Assembly: GCA_964036665.1 (NCBI GenBank)
Contig: OZ038526.1
Span: 36,890,001-36,954,000 of the forward strand
Direction: 5' to 3'
Origin: Gordius sp. MW1
Lineage: Eukaryota; Nematomorpha; Gordioida; Gordea; Gordiidae
Length of the DNA stretch: 64,000 nt
Shown here: piece by piece, positions 10,328-23,800 of the stretch
Numbering within the stretch: the stretch's first letter is position 1
How the letters are laid out: each line of letters starts with the position of its first letter
Translations under genes and position numbers: made by a program
Notes under the pieces: model-generated
What the model was told of the DNA's origin: nothing
The model's input: only the letters and a program-made list of their open reading frames with translations
The model's database searches: none

Positions 10328-12180
10328 TTGATATTGATAAATTTTATTGAATGCTGTAGTAATTAAGACGGTACTTTTTCATTGATAATAATTATCCAAA
10401 GACCAAACTAATTCGCAACAGTTCATTAAAATTTGAAATAAAAAAGCGGGATTATATTTATTTTTTTTCTATAATATTCTTAGCAAATCCTTCAAGACAT
10501 GTTTGGAATGCTGCTATTAGAGTGTTCTTACCAAGTATACAAATATCCACTATATCTTAATATAATTATTATAGCTTGGCTTTTTGGATAAATTACTCAA
10601 TGATAAAGTAGTGAAAATGCTATTTTTATAACTTATAAACCGTCGTTTTTTTAAAATGAATACAGACTTTTGAAAATTTGTCGTAAATAAAAAGTTTATA
10701 TTTTATTGTGTTGATATTATTGGCAAAACTTTTATCGCCAATTTTTTAAATTTTTAATGTAATAAGAAGCATATAAATCAGGGAGGCTTTAAATAAGATG
10801 TTTAATAATAGGTTTGCTGTAAACAATTTGAGTATATAATAGTGCATGGGCGTACGCGGGGGGGGGGGAGGCTGCCCCCCTTAATTAAAAAAAAAATTTC
10901 AATACAAAAACATAACAAATTAAAAAAAATATGTTTTGCCCCCCCCAATTAGCCGGAGGGGGCAACCGGACCCCCTGCCTCCCCCCTAATCAGGGGGGGC
11001 AGGGGGTCTGGCTGCCCACACTGCCTATAGGGCAGTTGCCTTTTTTATGCTCTCAGGAAAATTTTTGGATAGTGGAGACCTTTTTTTTAATCTGCCCCCC
11101 CCCTAAACCTGCGTACGCCCATGCGTCCAAGCCCAGCCCTCGGACCAGGCCGGTCTCTAGTATGGATACCTCGCTACGAGTTATAATGTAAATATCATTA
11201 TTACTAACACACTTCGGTTGTTAGTTTTACAATGAGAGTTTCATAAATTTATTGAAATTTTGAGTTAAAATAAGTATAATGGGGCACATTAATTCCATTT
11301 TTAAATCATTAAAAGAATTATTATGAAAAATTTCGCATATGTGAATACGTGAAAGAAGAACAGTTTAATTTAGTATAACTTTTATATGTATCTCATTTTC
11401 TACAGATTAGATCATTGCTATAATTAAATATTTTAATATTGTAAGCCAAAGCCGAATTGGTAGAAACCATATGTTTAACTTTCATTAATTCTTTTGCCTC
11501 AAATTTGTTTTATTTTTTGTTAATATGTCCCCTCCTTGGCCCTACTATTTAATAAAGATTAATTTTAGTTATCCTTCTTCTAATTCCTTTGATCATATTA
11601 CTATTATCATTATCTACAGTCTTATATTCCTTATGTATTTATAAAAAAGTAAATCAAATTTTGAAGTATATGTTTAAGCCAAGAAATGTAAGTTTTAAAA
11701 TATTAGACTACAAATTTTTATATAAATCAGGGGCTGGTTGGCACCTTAGGTAGCTTCGGAAAAAGAAAAAATAGAGCATATAGGTTATTTTTAATAAGGT
11801 GTTTTTGTTTAATTAATAACAATTACAAATAATCTGTATAAAATGAAACAAGAATAATTTGGCGTTAAAAATATAAAGAGTTTAATAATTAATAACCAAA
11901 TCAGGATAGCAAAAAAAAGGAAGAAGTCTGCCAATTAAAAATATAGTTTATGTTTAAATAGGTAGAACACTCTATAAATAATCTAATTGGTTTTTTTATT
12001 GTTATATTCTCACCACGGTAATAAATTAATTTTTTAAATAAAATTTTGTTGTGCTTATATTTGTTACAAATAAAAATTAGTTGAAAGTTAAAAATAGATT
12101 AAAATATGCTACTTGTTATAAGTATAATCTATTGTATTACAAAGTCGCAGCTATCAGTTTACCGATAGCTTAGATAATTA
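10328..12180. other. Gene-less AT-rich interval (apart from the MITE at 10845)
   Basis: I see no exon-like frame, RNA gene or element border other than the MITE at 10845-11123. Short poly(A)/(T) runs only. Confidence 0.5.
10845..11123. mobile_element. MITE with CATGGGCGTA ends and G/C runs
   Basis: CATGGGCGTACGC at the left and GCGTACGCCCATG at the right form perfect 13-bp inverted repeats. Inside are long G and C runs facing each other. It is the same end sequence as the elements at 39433-39762 and 50895-51045. An 86-codon frame across it is a by-product of the C runs. Confidence 0.65.
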
Positions 12181-13190
12181 TACCTGGCTGCACGCACAGC
12201 ACACACCGTGTTGATGGCAATAACAACTAGCTGACACCCCTCAGCTATCTAATGGTCCATCAGGTCTCTTTGAAAAATAAATACAGTAGTGGTCGGTTTG
12301 CAACCCATTGAATGTCTTCACAATAAAAGGAGATTAGAATGAGGGTGTGGCTCTTTTATGAAGACCATATTACCACTGTAGCAGACCCTGTAGCGCGCCC
12401 TTCAGCGCGACCCTCACAACACTCTTCGCACCTTCTTAGTTTTTGGGTTTTTGTCGTTAATAAGGCCCTCGGTATTCATAAAATTATGCCCCTTACCAGG
12501 TCACAATCAGAAACAGGAACCCCAAGGAGATACTTTTCGAGTCAACCTTCTTCAGAGGATACTATAACACCCCCTAGTGTAAACGAACAGAATAGAACGG
12601 TTACTGAGGCTAACGCTGGAAGCTATGTACGAACTTAGGTACGACTAATAAAAGCCCAAGAGGAAACGACCAAGGTCGGAGGAAAATCGCCGGGACACCG
12701 AGGCCATGTTAAAACTATTAATGAGCATGGCACTCATTAATATAAGTCAAAAGACGAGTCAATCGTCAGCCCCCAATCCGGGAGCCATTCCACCAACGGT
12801 ACAAATTCTTCCATCGCCTGAATACAACTCCACGCCACAGGACTGGACGAGCTTAAATCAGACCTTGACGTTAAGTTCCAAAGAAGGACAAACACGAGGC
12901 TAAATTTGCGCTCCATGCGGCGAAGATCTGATCTTGACCCTGGACAATCTCATCCCTATCAATTTATTTAAGACCCTTTGCTTAGCCATAAAATTTTGGG
13001 CTACCGCAGCTAAACAAGACGTACCTGGCTTAAATAAATTTTCAAGACCTTAAGGTGACTCATCAAGCCAAAAGCCAGTTTTTTCGACAGCTGGCAGGGG
13101 AAGAGGTCAGACAAAAGGTCGAAACCTATAGAAGGGCGCGTCCCCTGCCCAGCGTTAGAAAGTGGTTGAGAAAAACCATCTCAAAGTAGA
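12180..13190 (+). pseudogene. LTR-retrotransposon gag relic
   Basis: A less AT-rich stretch than its surroundings. It reads MPLTRSQSETGTPRRY from about 12487, then, after frameshifts, AMLKLLMSMALINISQ, PNPGAIPPTVQILPSPEY and DWTSLNQTLTL (12706-12903). Further on (about 13050-13185) it reads HQAKSQFFRQLAGEEVRQKVETY and RARPLPSVRKWLRKT. Pro/Ser/Gln-rich followed by a helical basic domain suits a retrotransposon Gag, but no nucleocapsid knuckle or pol is seen. The region 12180-12480 (GCACGCACAGCACACACCG, AATAAA, AATAAAAGG) may be LTR/leader. Clade unknown. Confidence 0.45.
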
Positions 13191-14204
13191 AAAAGATATT
13201 TCAATAATTTTCAATTTCAAATTCGCTAATCACCAAATTTCGTATTATCAATGACCAATATTTTAAAACCGACTTTTTTCAACTTTATTCTTTATTATAT
13301 CAGAAAATATATTTCACGTAAAATTCTTCCAGTACATAATAATATCCAATATTTTATGTTCTCTCCCAGTACATAATGATATCCATTCTTTTATTTCTTT
13401 TTATATATCGATTCGAAATTAATAGTCATGATAATTTTTTACAATAACGCCCATCTTTTTTTGGCATAAGAGTGTTTATATAATAATGTATAGTGATTTG
13501 ATTGATAACTTAACATATCTTCTTCGTGATTGATGGTACGCGCGTGTTATCGACATAAGTAGGAGATGCAGGAATTAACACAAAAATAGAATATGATCTG
13601 ACAAGATCAATGAGGAGAAGGATGATTTAACAAAGATAAAAATAAAATATTAAAATGAAGATTCAGCATCTAAATATGGGGATAAAAAAGGTATATCTAT
13701 ATTAAGCAGTGGTTTTAATTACGTTTTGTAAACTGTTAGGATGTCGGGAGCATTCTTGGGACGACAGGTCTCTTAAGTTTGTGACAAAGACTTTACCCAG
13801 AAGATATTTTATTTTAATATGTTTGATCCATTTAAATATCTTTAGTATTATCCATCCAAAAAAATCCTAAATTTCTAGCACAATAAATAGCGGATTACGC
13901 AGAAACAAAATTTCAAGTTATTTATAACTTGCTTCTATCGAAAATCGTTCATTAATTTGTATAATGAAAGACTCGATCAAGGTAAAAAAAAAGTTGTTAA
14001 TTTAAATAAACTTTAATAAATTTAGTTAAATTATTATTAGTAACAAAATTTTGCCTCTTGGCCATAGAGGTTTAGAATTAATATCTATATCATATATACG
14101 AAATATCGGACTTGCACCTAGTGTTAGGATAGTGTTCATTTAAACGTCTTTATAAACGTAGCAAATTCTAAGCGATTTAAAGAAGGAAACGGAGGTGGTA
14201 AGGG

Positions 14205-14320
14205 GGGGGGCAAAAAGTCTTTGACGGAAGCATAAGTTTCTATAGAAATATTTAAAGTCCAACAGGACGGCAAGACACGACGGACAGACAGGACAACAAA
14301 GAGCCATAAATTGCATAGTT
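14205..14320. repeat. Fragment of the dispersed repeat tail
   Basis: GACGGACAGACAGGACAAC followed by AGAGCCATAAATTGCATAG, the microsatellite and terminal motif seen at 50.2, 52.0 and 56.3 kb. Confidence 0.5.
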
Positions 14321-15569
14321 ATTAATAAATTAGCTTTCGCTAATAAAAAATTTTGTTCATCAACACTGTTTATAAATTCTATCTGAATTGCTATGTATCT
14401 GCTAGTTGAATCACTTGTCGAATGTCAAGATTCTGTTCTGCAATTGTTTGCATAGTAATAATATATTGCTGAAAAAATTTAATGAGATATGAAAATGAAT
14501 TCTAATATTCAGATTGGCGATGAAAACTCCTTATAACTTATGAAATTGCCCTTAGGTGTAGAAGTGCTAGTCAATCTTGTGGGGAAGATGCTCAGCCAAG
14601 CTGTATTTTAGCAAGTGAACAAGTGAATTTGAAAAAAGGAAATATAACCTTTTACAATATTTATATGTATCTTGGTATATCGTTCTATAAACTCTCTTAA
14701 TTCATTTGATAGTTTATTTATTAAGTCAAAAAAGTTCTAATTTTTTTAAGGGGCCTTGGCTATGCCCATGGGATGATTAATCGACTGCAACTTTACTACA
14801 AGTTAAACTGGTTAACAAATTTAGTTTAGTTTGTTGATTGTCCGCTGATTTAGGGGTTGCATGCTTAAAAAAACAATCAGATTAACCCATTAAAACCTGA
14901 ACATAGAACCCCTCGATGAAAAAACTTGAAATTCAAGATTTTTTATTAAATTTATACTAAAATAACATCTGCAATTTTCCCCCGAAAAAACAATTGTAAC
15001 TATAGTTTTTGAAGCGTCGTATATATCATACGCTGGGAGACTCATATTTACCCCACTATGTAATAACTTTAAATTAAACGTAGCTAGCAAATTTTCATCT
15101 GCTAGAACCTTCTTATGATAATTTAAAATATTAAGATGATTGAAATCTAAATCAAAATTTTATTGTCTCTAAGGACCAACCCCCTCCCCCCCATCCTCAA
15201 AGTCAACCTATATTCATAACTTTACAAAATCCTTACATAATCATTTTCCTAATTATAGTATTTTAAACATTTATATAAAGAGTTTAGCAATTAAAACTAT
15301 TTAATAATATTTCTTTATTCAATAGATCAATAATTTTTGTATTAAAAACCAATATAGCCTATTAAAAGCGGCGCATTTTCTCTGTGTTGGGTTTTTGCAG
15401 ATCAATGCTCAATGTCATCGTATGTCACCTTGTCGTTAACGTAAAAAAGATAACAGGATATATTGTTCTAACTTATGGTATACTTAAGTCGCGATTAAGG
15501 GGATTGTTACTCTTTGGGTAGAGTCTAATAAGAAAATTCTTTTATCTTTCAAGATAAAGTTGCCATGAA

Positions 15570-15908
15570 ATGACTAAAGACACGTTCAAACAAAAACCTA
15601 TTATCAACCAAATATTTTTGATGCCATATTTTCTCGATAGACTTCACGGAGTTTATCAAAAAGATCAACAATCTTGCCATTCCTTTGCCAGATCTTATAA
15701 TAAAGATAAAGAATGGAATTTGTTGTCAATTAACATTGGGCTACGAGAAAGGTTACGCCATTCCTTTAAAAACAGCAAGTGGCACACCAATTTTTCGATC
15801 TTCATATCTTTCATAAACTTTGAAAATGCAATAATAGTTGTTCGGCATGTTCAGGCACACAAGCGTATACCCAAATTTAATGGCCTTATGTTGTATATAT
15901 CCAACTAA
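15570..15908 (+). CDS. Hypothetical ORF, 112 codons
   Basis: An uninterrupted ATG-to-stop frame, long for local AT-rich DNA. It has a mixed composition with a basic middle (LRERLRHSFKNSKWH). There is no signal peptide, known motif or recognisable splice structure, and no transposon similarity was noticed. It could be chance or a relic of an unknown element. Confidence 0.2.
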   Translation: MTKDTFKQKPIINQIFLMPYFLDRLHGVYQKDQQSCHSFARSYNKDKEWNLLSINIGLRERLRHSFKNSKWHTNFSIFISFINFENAIIVVRHVQAHKRIPKFNGLMLYISN

Positions 15909-16249
15909 TTTCAACCTTTTCTACATATATGACAAAATCCGGGTCCAATAAAGCTTAAAGACTTGCAAGGCCCTTAGAGATGATTCCTTAGAGGGGGGAG
16001 GGTAAAATGTTTGATTGAGGGGTGGCAAAATGAGAATATTTCGAAATTTTAATGTTATTTTGCTTTCTATTTACAATTTTATGAAATTAGGGGGCAACTG
16101 CATCCCCCCCCCCACCTCTCCTAGAAACTCCCAGGCAAGGGGGTAAAATAACCGAAGCCATTTTTTGAATATTTTGCTAAATAGTTATTTATTTGATTCT
16201 AACGCCTATTTCTGCAGTGTTTTAAAATACCATCTGCCCACTGTATGAA

Positions 16250-19200
16250 ATATTATACATATAATTTTAAAAGCATATATGAATATTACATCCCTAAAGG
16301 ATATGAATTAAGATTTTGAAGGAAGGGGAATTAGGAATATATATTTGGGAGAATTGGAAGGAAGGATAGCGGCCTATGTTGGGATACTATAGTCAGACGG
16401 CCGGGTGGATGGCAGGGGGAAAAAGGTAAAGGACTCCCCCAGCCACAATAGACTTTTAATTCTTTCACTACATGGTATTTTAACTAATTTATTTATATCC
16501 GAGAATTAAATAATTAATGAATAAAATCACACGACTCTCGATACAATATGTTGTGTATAAAAATCAATGATGCGTATTGATGTTGATTAATAAGGAAGAA
16601 CTAACAAATACGTATAAGCGCGTGGGGGAGGGGAATTAACACGCACGTAAATAAGTGGTAGGGTTGTATGAATATATTACAATCAGTACACCGATGTTAC
16701 CATCAACGAACTTTGTGTCAGTGGGCATGGGGGGGGGGAGAAAAAGTAACACACGTACCACGTACTGAAATTAATTAGAAAGGGAGAGACGTGCAGCGGC
16801 GGCGTCTATTTAATCTTTTACAATCAAAGTTAACGTTTTATACGTTCGATTTAAACATCTGGCTTAGCCTTTGTATAAGAGGACATGGGGAGTGTGGGGG
16901 GTGGAAATATACGATTATCAAGCAAGGGATACGACACCTTCCCTTTTTCAGAGAAACTTAGGGCCAGGGGTAGGGATATATGTAGACAAAAATTTATCTA
17001 ATAAATTCGACTGAATTACAATATTAAACAGCAATATTATAATATATCAAAAATATTATACTAACTATACAAAATTAACCTATTATTATATACGACATAC
17101 GAAAAATTTTGAAGTCTCTTTCTCTTTAAATCATGTAGTCTTCTCATTCGAAGAATTAGGTTGTTCATGGCAAACGGGATATATTGATAAATACCTCATT
17201 TATGGCTTGTGGGAATAATCCTAAAATGGTCCTATCTTCCCCGCACTTTATATGGGCAACAGAATTCCAGCTCTGTGATAGACCTACTTCATATCCCTTA
17301 GAATTTTTCTTTCATTCAATCGTATTGCCAATTTTTATCGGATACTCTTGTCCTACAATCCATCTAAAATGAGGAATTCTCAGCATTTTTATATGCTTTT
17401 ACCTCCATACATGAGGAACTATTCGCTTATTTGAAACCTTGCCCTCATCTGATAATTAAAGAGACACCCCCTTATTTCCAATTATTAAATAAGATGATGA
17501 AATTTATATTTGTACAGGATGGGATTTAAGATATGAGGAATAGGAATAAATATTTGGGCGAATTGAAAGGAAAGATAGGGGGATGTATCCTGGCCGTAAA
17601 AGGATAATATTGGGCCGTAAAGGGATAAACCTTGCCCCCCCCCCCCCCAAAGGGGGACTCACATTTAATTCTTCCTTTACGTTCTGTATATATATTTTAT
17701 TAAAATCAAATCACAGAATTAAATAATTAATGAATAAAATCACACGACTCTCGATACAATATGTTGTGTATAAAAATCAATGATGCGTATTGATGTTGAT
17801 CAATGGGGAAGAACTAACAAATACGTATAAGCGCGTGGGGGGGGGGAATCAACAGGCACATAAATAAGTGGTAGGGTTCTATAAAGTAGCCGGTTTATTA
17901 GGTAACATATAAGAAAGAAAACAAAAGGTGACTGATGGTAATTACAATAACACATTTAAATAGACATTCAATTTACAACCAATTAACAATCAATTAACAT
18001 TGCATTTCGAACGCTCAAGGTCATGTCAATTAGGTAGATAGTATTTGCATACATTACAGGTTCAGTATTATGTATATATTGAAATCAGTACACAGATTTT
18101 ACCATCAAGTAACTTTGTGTCAGGGGGCATGGGGGGGGGGGAGAAAAAGTAACACGCGTACCACGTACTGAAATTAATTAGAAAGGGAGAGACTTGTAGC
18201 GGCGGCGTCTATTTAATCTTTACAACCAAAGTTAACGTTTTATACGTACGATTCAAACATCTGGCTTAGCCTATAAGAGGACATGGGGAGGGTGGGGGGT
18301 GGAAATATACGAGTATCAAGGGATCCGACACCTTCCCTTTTTCAAAAAAAAATAAGGGCCAGGGGTAGGGATATATGTAGACAAAAATTTATCTGATAGA
18401 TTCTATTAAATTTATTAAACAGCAATAATATAATATATCAAAAATTTTATATTAATTATACAAAATTAACCTATTATTATTACGACATACGAAAAATTTT
18501 GAAGTCTCTTTCTCTTTAAATCATGTAGTCTTATCATTTGAAGAATTAGGTTGTTCTTGGCAAACGGGATATATTGATAAATACCCCATTTATGGCTTGT
18601 GGGAATAATTCTAAAATGGTCCTATCTTCCCCGCGCTTTATATGGGCAACAGAATCCCTGCTCTATGATAGACTTACTTCATATCCCTAAGAATTTTTTT
18701 TCATTCAATCGTATTGCCATTTGTTATCGGATACTCTTGTCCTACGATCCATCTAAAATGAGGAATTCTCAGCATTTTTATATGCTTTTACCTCCATACA
18801 TGAGGAACTAGTCGCATTATTTGAAACCTTGCCCTCATCTGATAATTAAGGAGACACCCGCTTATTTCCAATTATTAAATAAGATGATGATATTTATATT
18901 TGCACAGGATGGGATTTAAGATATGAGGAATAGGAATAAATATTTGGGCGAATTGAAAGGAAAGATAGGGGGATGTATCGGGCCGTAAAAGGATAATATT
19001 GGGCCTTAAAGGGATAAACCTTGTGCCCCCCCCCAAAGGGGGACTCACATTTAATTCTTTCTTTACGTCCTGTATATATATTTTATTGATAATCAAATCA
19101 CAGAATTAAATAATTAATGAATAAAATCACACGACTCTCGATACAATATGTTGTGTATAAAAATCAATGATGTGTATTGATGTTGATCAATGGGGAAGAA

Positions 19201-19705
19201 CTAACAAATACGTATAAGCGCGTGGGGGGGGGAGTCAACAGGCACATAAATAAGTGGTAGGGTTCTATAAAAGGCGGTTTATTAGGTAACATATAAGAAA
19301 GAAAACAAAAGGTGACTGATGGTAATTACAATAACACGTTTAAATAGACATTCAATTTACAACCAATTAACAATCAATTAAGCATTTCAATTCGAACGCT
19401 CAAGGTCATGTCAATTAGGTAGATAGTATTTGCATACATTACAGGCTCAGTATTATGTATATATTAAAATCAGTACACAGATGTTACCATCAACGAACTT
19501 TGTGTCAGGGGGCATGGGGGGGGAGAAAAAGTAACACACGTACCACGTACTGAAATTAAAAGTGAGAGACGTGTAGCGGCGGCGTCTATTTAATCTTTAC
19601 AATCAAACTTAACGTTTTATACGTACGATTCAAACATCTGGCTTAGCCTTTGTATAAGAGGACATGGGGGGTGGCGGTGGAAATATACGAGTATCAAGGG
19701 ATACG
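16250..19705. repeat. Tandem array, 1.39-kb period, about 2.5 copies
   Basis: Successive near-identical blocks. AAGATGATGA followed by TTATATTTG recurs at 17491 and 18881, and TATGGCTTGTGGGAATAAT at 17201 and 18591, both 1390 bp apart. The first block (from about 16250) lacks some 200 bp present in the others; the third stops at about 19705. Shared markers are CACGACTCTCGATACAATAT, CGTATAAGCGCGTGGGGG and AACATCTGGCTTAGCC. G-run lengths differ between copies. Short open frames in it repeat with the unit and are not credible genes. A partial copy lies at 29540-30115. Confidence 0.85.
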
Positions 19706-20353
19706 ACAATGAATATGAAAATTTAGCTAATATTATATAAATTATATATCATCTTATAGATAAATTTCCGTAAATTAAGAATATATCCAATATAATTGGT
19801 AATTGTTTTTAATGTAGAAACTTTTAAATAAATACTTAAAGAGTGTCCAGTTTTTAAGAATTTTCATAAGTACTACTTCTTTAAGGAGATATGGAAGTCA
19901 TTTAATAAGCAAAAAAAATAAAAATGATTAATTAGTATCGTTAATCACATCTTAAACTATATTATAAACTATATTTGTTAATATCAAACGGTCTTTAAGT
20001 GTGCAAATTTACTCATGAAAAATGGTACATTTTGCGTATGATATATATGACGGTAGGCTTTAATGGGTAATCTTTAGTATATAAAATCACTTTTTTATTT
20101 TCCCATAAAGTTGCAGTGGAAATTATGGGAGTGTATGTGTAACTCACGGTGGGACTGCACATTTAAAAAAAACATATTATAAAAGCAAAAAGTTTTTTAG
20201 ACTTAATAAAGTTCATACGAACTCGCCAGAAATTTTGTAGAAGTTTTGTAGAAGTTTTGTAGACTTTTAAATATTGAAGTTAATACAAACTTGTCAAAAA
20301 TAGGGTATAGCTTAATAATGTAACTCATAGAATATAATACATCCTAACGTAAC
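19706..20353. other. Gene-less AT-rich interval
   Basis: No coding signal seen. GTAGAAGTTTTGTAGAAG is a short triplicated stretch at about 20235-20265. Confidence 0.4.
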
Positions 20354-20548
20354 TTAAAACATAATCTTATCTTGACCATACCAAGATGAATGTAATTGAG
20401 AATATTTTTGGGCCAGTGCGTTTTTGACAGACTTAGTGATGGTTGGGTTAGAAGGAAAAATGTTAGATTTGATAGGTGAAAAAATAATGGGTTGGATTGT
20501 AGATGAATAGATTTGTATTTTTAATAAGCAACAACCTAACACCAACAC
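20354..20548 (-). CDS. Unrecognised ORF or exon upstream of PSMD13
   Basis: An open minus-strand frame with no ATG at its start. A GGTGTTAG acceptor-like site sits at its beginning, so it may be a last exon. It encodes about 58 residues, including SSTIQPIIFSP, then KNALAQKYSQLHSSWYGQDKIMF and a stop. The last third reads like a real small protein C-terminus, but no family is recognised. It is divergent from PSMD13 with about 300 bp between. Confidence 0.25.
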   Translation of the reverse strand: MLVLGCCLLKIQIYSSTIQPIIFSPIKSNIFPSNPTITKSVKNALAQKYSQLHSSWYGQDKIMF

Positions 20549-20847
20549 TTATTCTAACCTCAAACTAAACTTAAAATCTATTGTTACATGTAAAACAATT
20601 GTAGATTTGGTGAGAAAATCTGACTATCTAAAAAATGATAACTTGGACACGTCCCAGAGTTTGGTACTTATTGACACCAACCCATTTTTGTTTTTTCTAA
20701 TAATTTATCTTATACTAAGGTATTGAATAATATCATTAGTTTTTTATATCTATATTTTGTTAAATTATATATTTTTGTTTTTTGTTTATTAAAAGAATTT
20801 TAAATTGGTTTATGATATGTTTCAAAATTATTAAATTTAGCTAAACT

Positions 20848-23800
20848 ATGGCAGACCCTAAAGGTTATTTGAATAAACAAAAATCGTCATTTCCTGCATT
20901 ATATAAGGATTGGGAAATTTTGGAAGAGCTTTATGACAAGAAGTAATATAAAATAATGAATTGTAATCAGGCAGCTGCCAGGTTGTGGTATCAACTTACA
21001 ACAAAAATTGAATTTTTTATAAAAAATGATTATTTTCAAAAGCCTGGAGCAATGATTGAAGTATACATTATAATTATATTATATATTTTAAATAAGTTTT
21101 ATGAAAAATTTATATTAGAATTTGAAAATCGGTATGTTGTATTAATAATAAATTTATATCTTACTCAGTATTAATCCTTTATCACTTGTCAAATTATCCA
21201 AAATAATAGCCAATGATTATAAAGGTAATAAACAAAAATAGTATTTCATATTTGTATAGGTCCTGAACAGCAACTTAAATTTTTAAAATCAATTAAGGAT
21301 AAGGTCTGTCTGTATTTGCATGATAAACTATAAACTTAAATCAGGTAGCTAATAATAAAGAAGCAGATGCATTAGCTATATTAGCTATTGGCAACATACA
21401 GTTGTTAAATAAAGACCTAGTTGAGACCAAGGTATATAATATAGGTTATCAAAATAAAATTATCAAGGTTTGTATTGAAAATGCGGAAACTTTATTAGAT
21501 CAGGTGGATGGAATATCTTCTGTTCACAGTGATTTGTATAGACTATCAAGCACCTACTACTTTGAAATAAAAGAACACGTGCAATTCTATAAAGAATCAT
21601 TAAAGTTTCTTGGTTGCACAGATATAGAGGAACTCACACGTGAATTGATTATATAATAACAAAAAATGATATTTTGATGTATTGTTTTATTTTAAGCAAC
21701 TTATTTATTATCTTTAACTTTTACTTAAAGTTTTGTTTATTTTATCAATTTAGTGGATGTACAGAGAAAATATGCTTACAATTTAGGGATTGCTAGTTTA
21801 TTGGGTGAAGACATTTACAACTTTGTTGAATTGGTAAATTTTATTTCATCATTTTGTATTGTATGAAAATAAGTTTAAAATTTCTAAATTTAAAGCCCAA
21901 TTACATAACCGTTGGTTCTATATTGCCATGTCCAGTTTTTTAATGATACTTAAAAGTTAAATTACATTATCTATAAAAGATATTGGCCTTGACTTCACTT
22001 GTTTGTAAATGTTTTTTCCTACATATTGATATTTGAAATATACCAAGTCTTTGTTTAACAAATTTCTCATACTACAGTCTTTATCTATTAAAAATTTTAT
22101 TTGTGATGAAATTGTTTTATAAAATGTTTTACAAAATTTAATCTAGTCCTTCTTTGTATAGTCTCTCAAAAATACAAAATAGCATGTATATTAATTCTTT
22201 AAAATTAAATGCATTTCATAATTGACACATGCTTAAGAATTGTATTATAATCCCAATTTTATACATAGTTGTCCCATCCTATCCTGGAAACGTTAAAGGG
22301 CAGTAAAGATCAATGGTTGGTTGATTTGCTGTATGCTTTCAATGGTGGTGATATTGCTCTAATGGAAAAGATGAAACCCAAATGGAGCAAGTTGGACGAC
22401 CTCAAGGCCAAAGAAGATTTTTTGCAGCGAAAAATCAAATTATTATGCCTGATGGAAGTAAAACTTCTAAACATGCACCAATAAAGGAATAGTAGGCTGG
22501 TGAACAGCTAAATCTTCCCTTAAAATCAATAAAATACCTTATAATATAAAGTTATGTAAATAAGAATGTAATGAAAACATTAAAGAATTTTACTTTAGTA
22601 CTTAATTTAACATTTATTTATTCAACATAAAGAATGGTTTTTAGTTCGTTCGGTCCACGCCCTTACTTGATAAATATCAGCTGATCGTCAGCCTATTATA
22701 TTAGTGTCATAAAAATGGCTGGGTTTCATTTGGTCGACCCTTGGTTATAGTCAACTGAACATAGACGGACCAAAGGTTTTTTGGTTCGTTTTTCTTAGTC
22801 GACCTCTAGGCTTAGTCCAAATTTTTAAAATAGACCAGAGGCGATTGTCGGTCTTAGTTAATCCAAAGAAAGGTCGACCAAATGAAACCCAGCCGTAGTA
22901 TTATTGGTCTATGCTTTCATATCATATAGATGGATGGCATCATACAAACTTTATACATTTATGAAACCTGTGAATTAATTATAAAAATGATGAGAAAAGA
23001 ATAAATGGGAAATTAACTAAACTTTTGTTTATTTGTGTGTGGGCAGATGACGTATAAGAAAACTGCGAACAATCGTCAACTATCGTTTGAAGAGATATCT
23101 AAAGGCGCCCTCATACCACTGGATGAGGTGAATCTATTAATCTATATCTTTTCAGGTTGTTGTAAACTAGAGTCTTTTAACGTTTAAGTCAATATAGCTA
23201 TATAAAACGTGAAAAATTATGGTCCTTACATGGTTGTACATCAAGGTGGCAACCAGACTTCTTCGAAATCTAGAATACCTTAATGTTAAAATTGTTGTCT
23301 ATCGCAGCTATGACATTTTTTGTATAACTTTTTATAAACCATCTTTAATATAATTATTAACCCTCTGACTTGACCCTATATATAACGTTTTTGTGTAAAA
23401 GTTATGCAATTGTTTAATTGCTAGTTTACCTGGAACTTGTAGGCTAATAATACATATATCTACGAGAAACTGCTCCTTGATAAAATACTGTTACATTTGA
23501 GGGAATTATTTACTCTGCAATTTTATTAGCCGTAAAACGTTGCGCAAATTTCTAAATGATATACAACCAGTCTTGTTCAATCTTCCTTTGGTAGGAAATG
23601 GGTTTTTTAAATCAGATAGTGTATATTTAGTTAAGTTTTTCTGATATGTTATGGTTGATATCACTGCGAACGTTTAAAATGGGCAAATTTAGAACCTTTT
23701 TATCATTCAATCCCCCCATCAACTTGTAATTGAAATGATCTTTTATTTTTTGGTTAATCTGCCACAAACTATCTCTGTTAAAATGGTCTGACTAACCCCC

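Larger units (their letters stand above)
13190..16250. other. Gene-less AT-rich interval
   Basis: Apart from the 14205-14320 repeat fragment and the uncertain ORF at 15570, I see only AT-rich DNA. A pair of opposed G and C runs (about 15990-16140) may be a decayed MITE. CCAGTACATAATGATATCC is repeated near 13331 and 13368. Confidence 0.4.

Noticed and set aside
10931-11191. 86-codon Pro-rich frame
   Set aside because: Produced by the C runs of the CATGGGCGTA-type MITE.
16700-19530. CRISPR-like or G-quadruplex regulatory array from recurring G runs
   Set aside because: Repeat spacing is kilobases, the genome is animal, and the G runs are part of the 1.39-kb unit.
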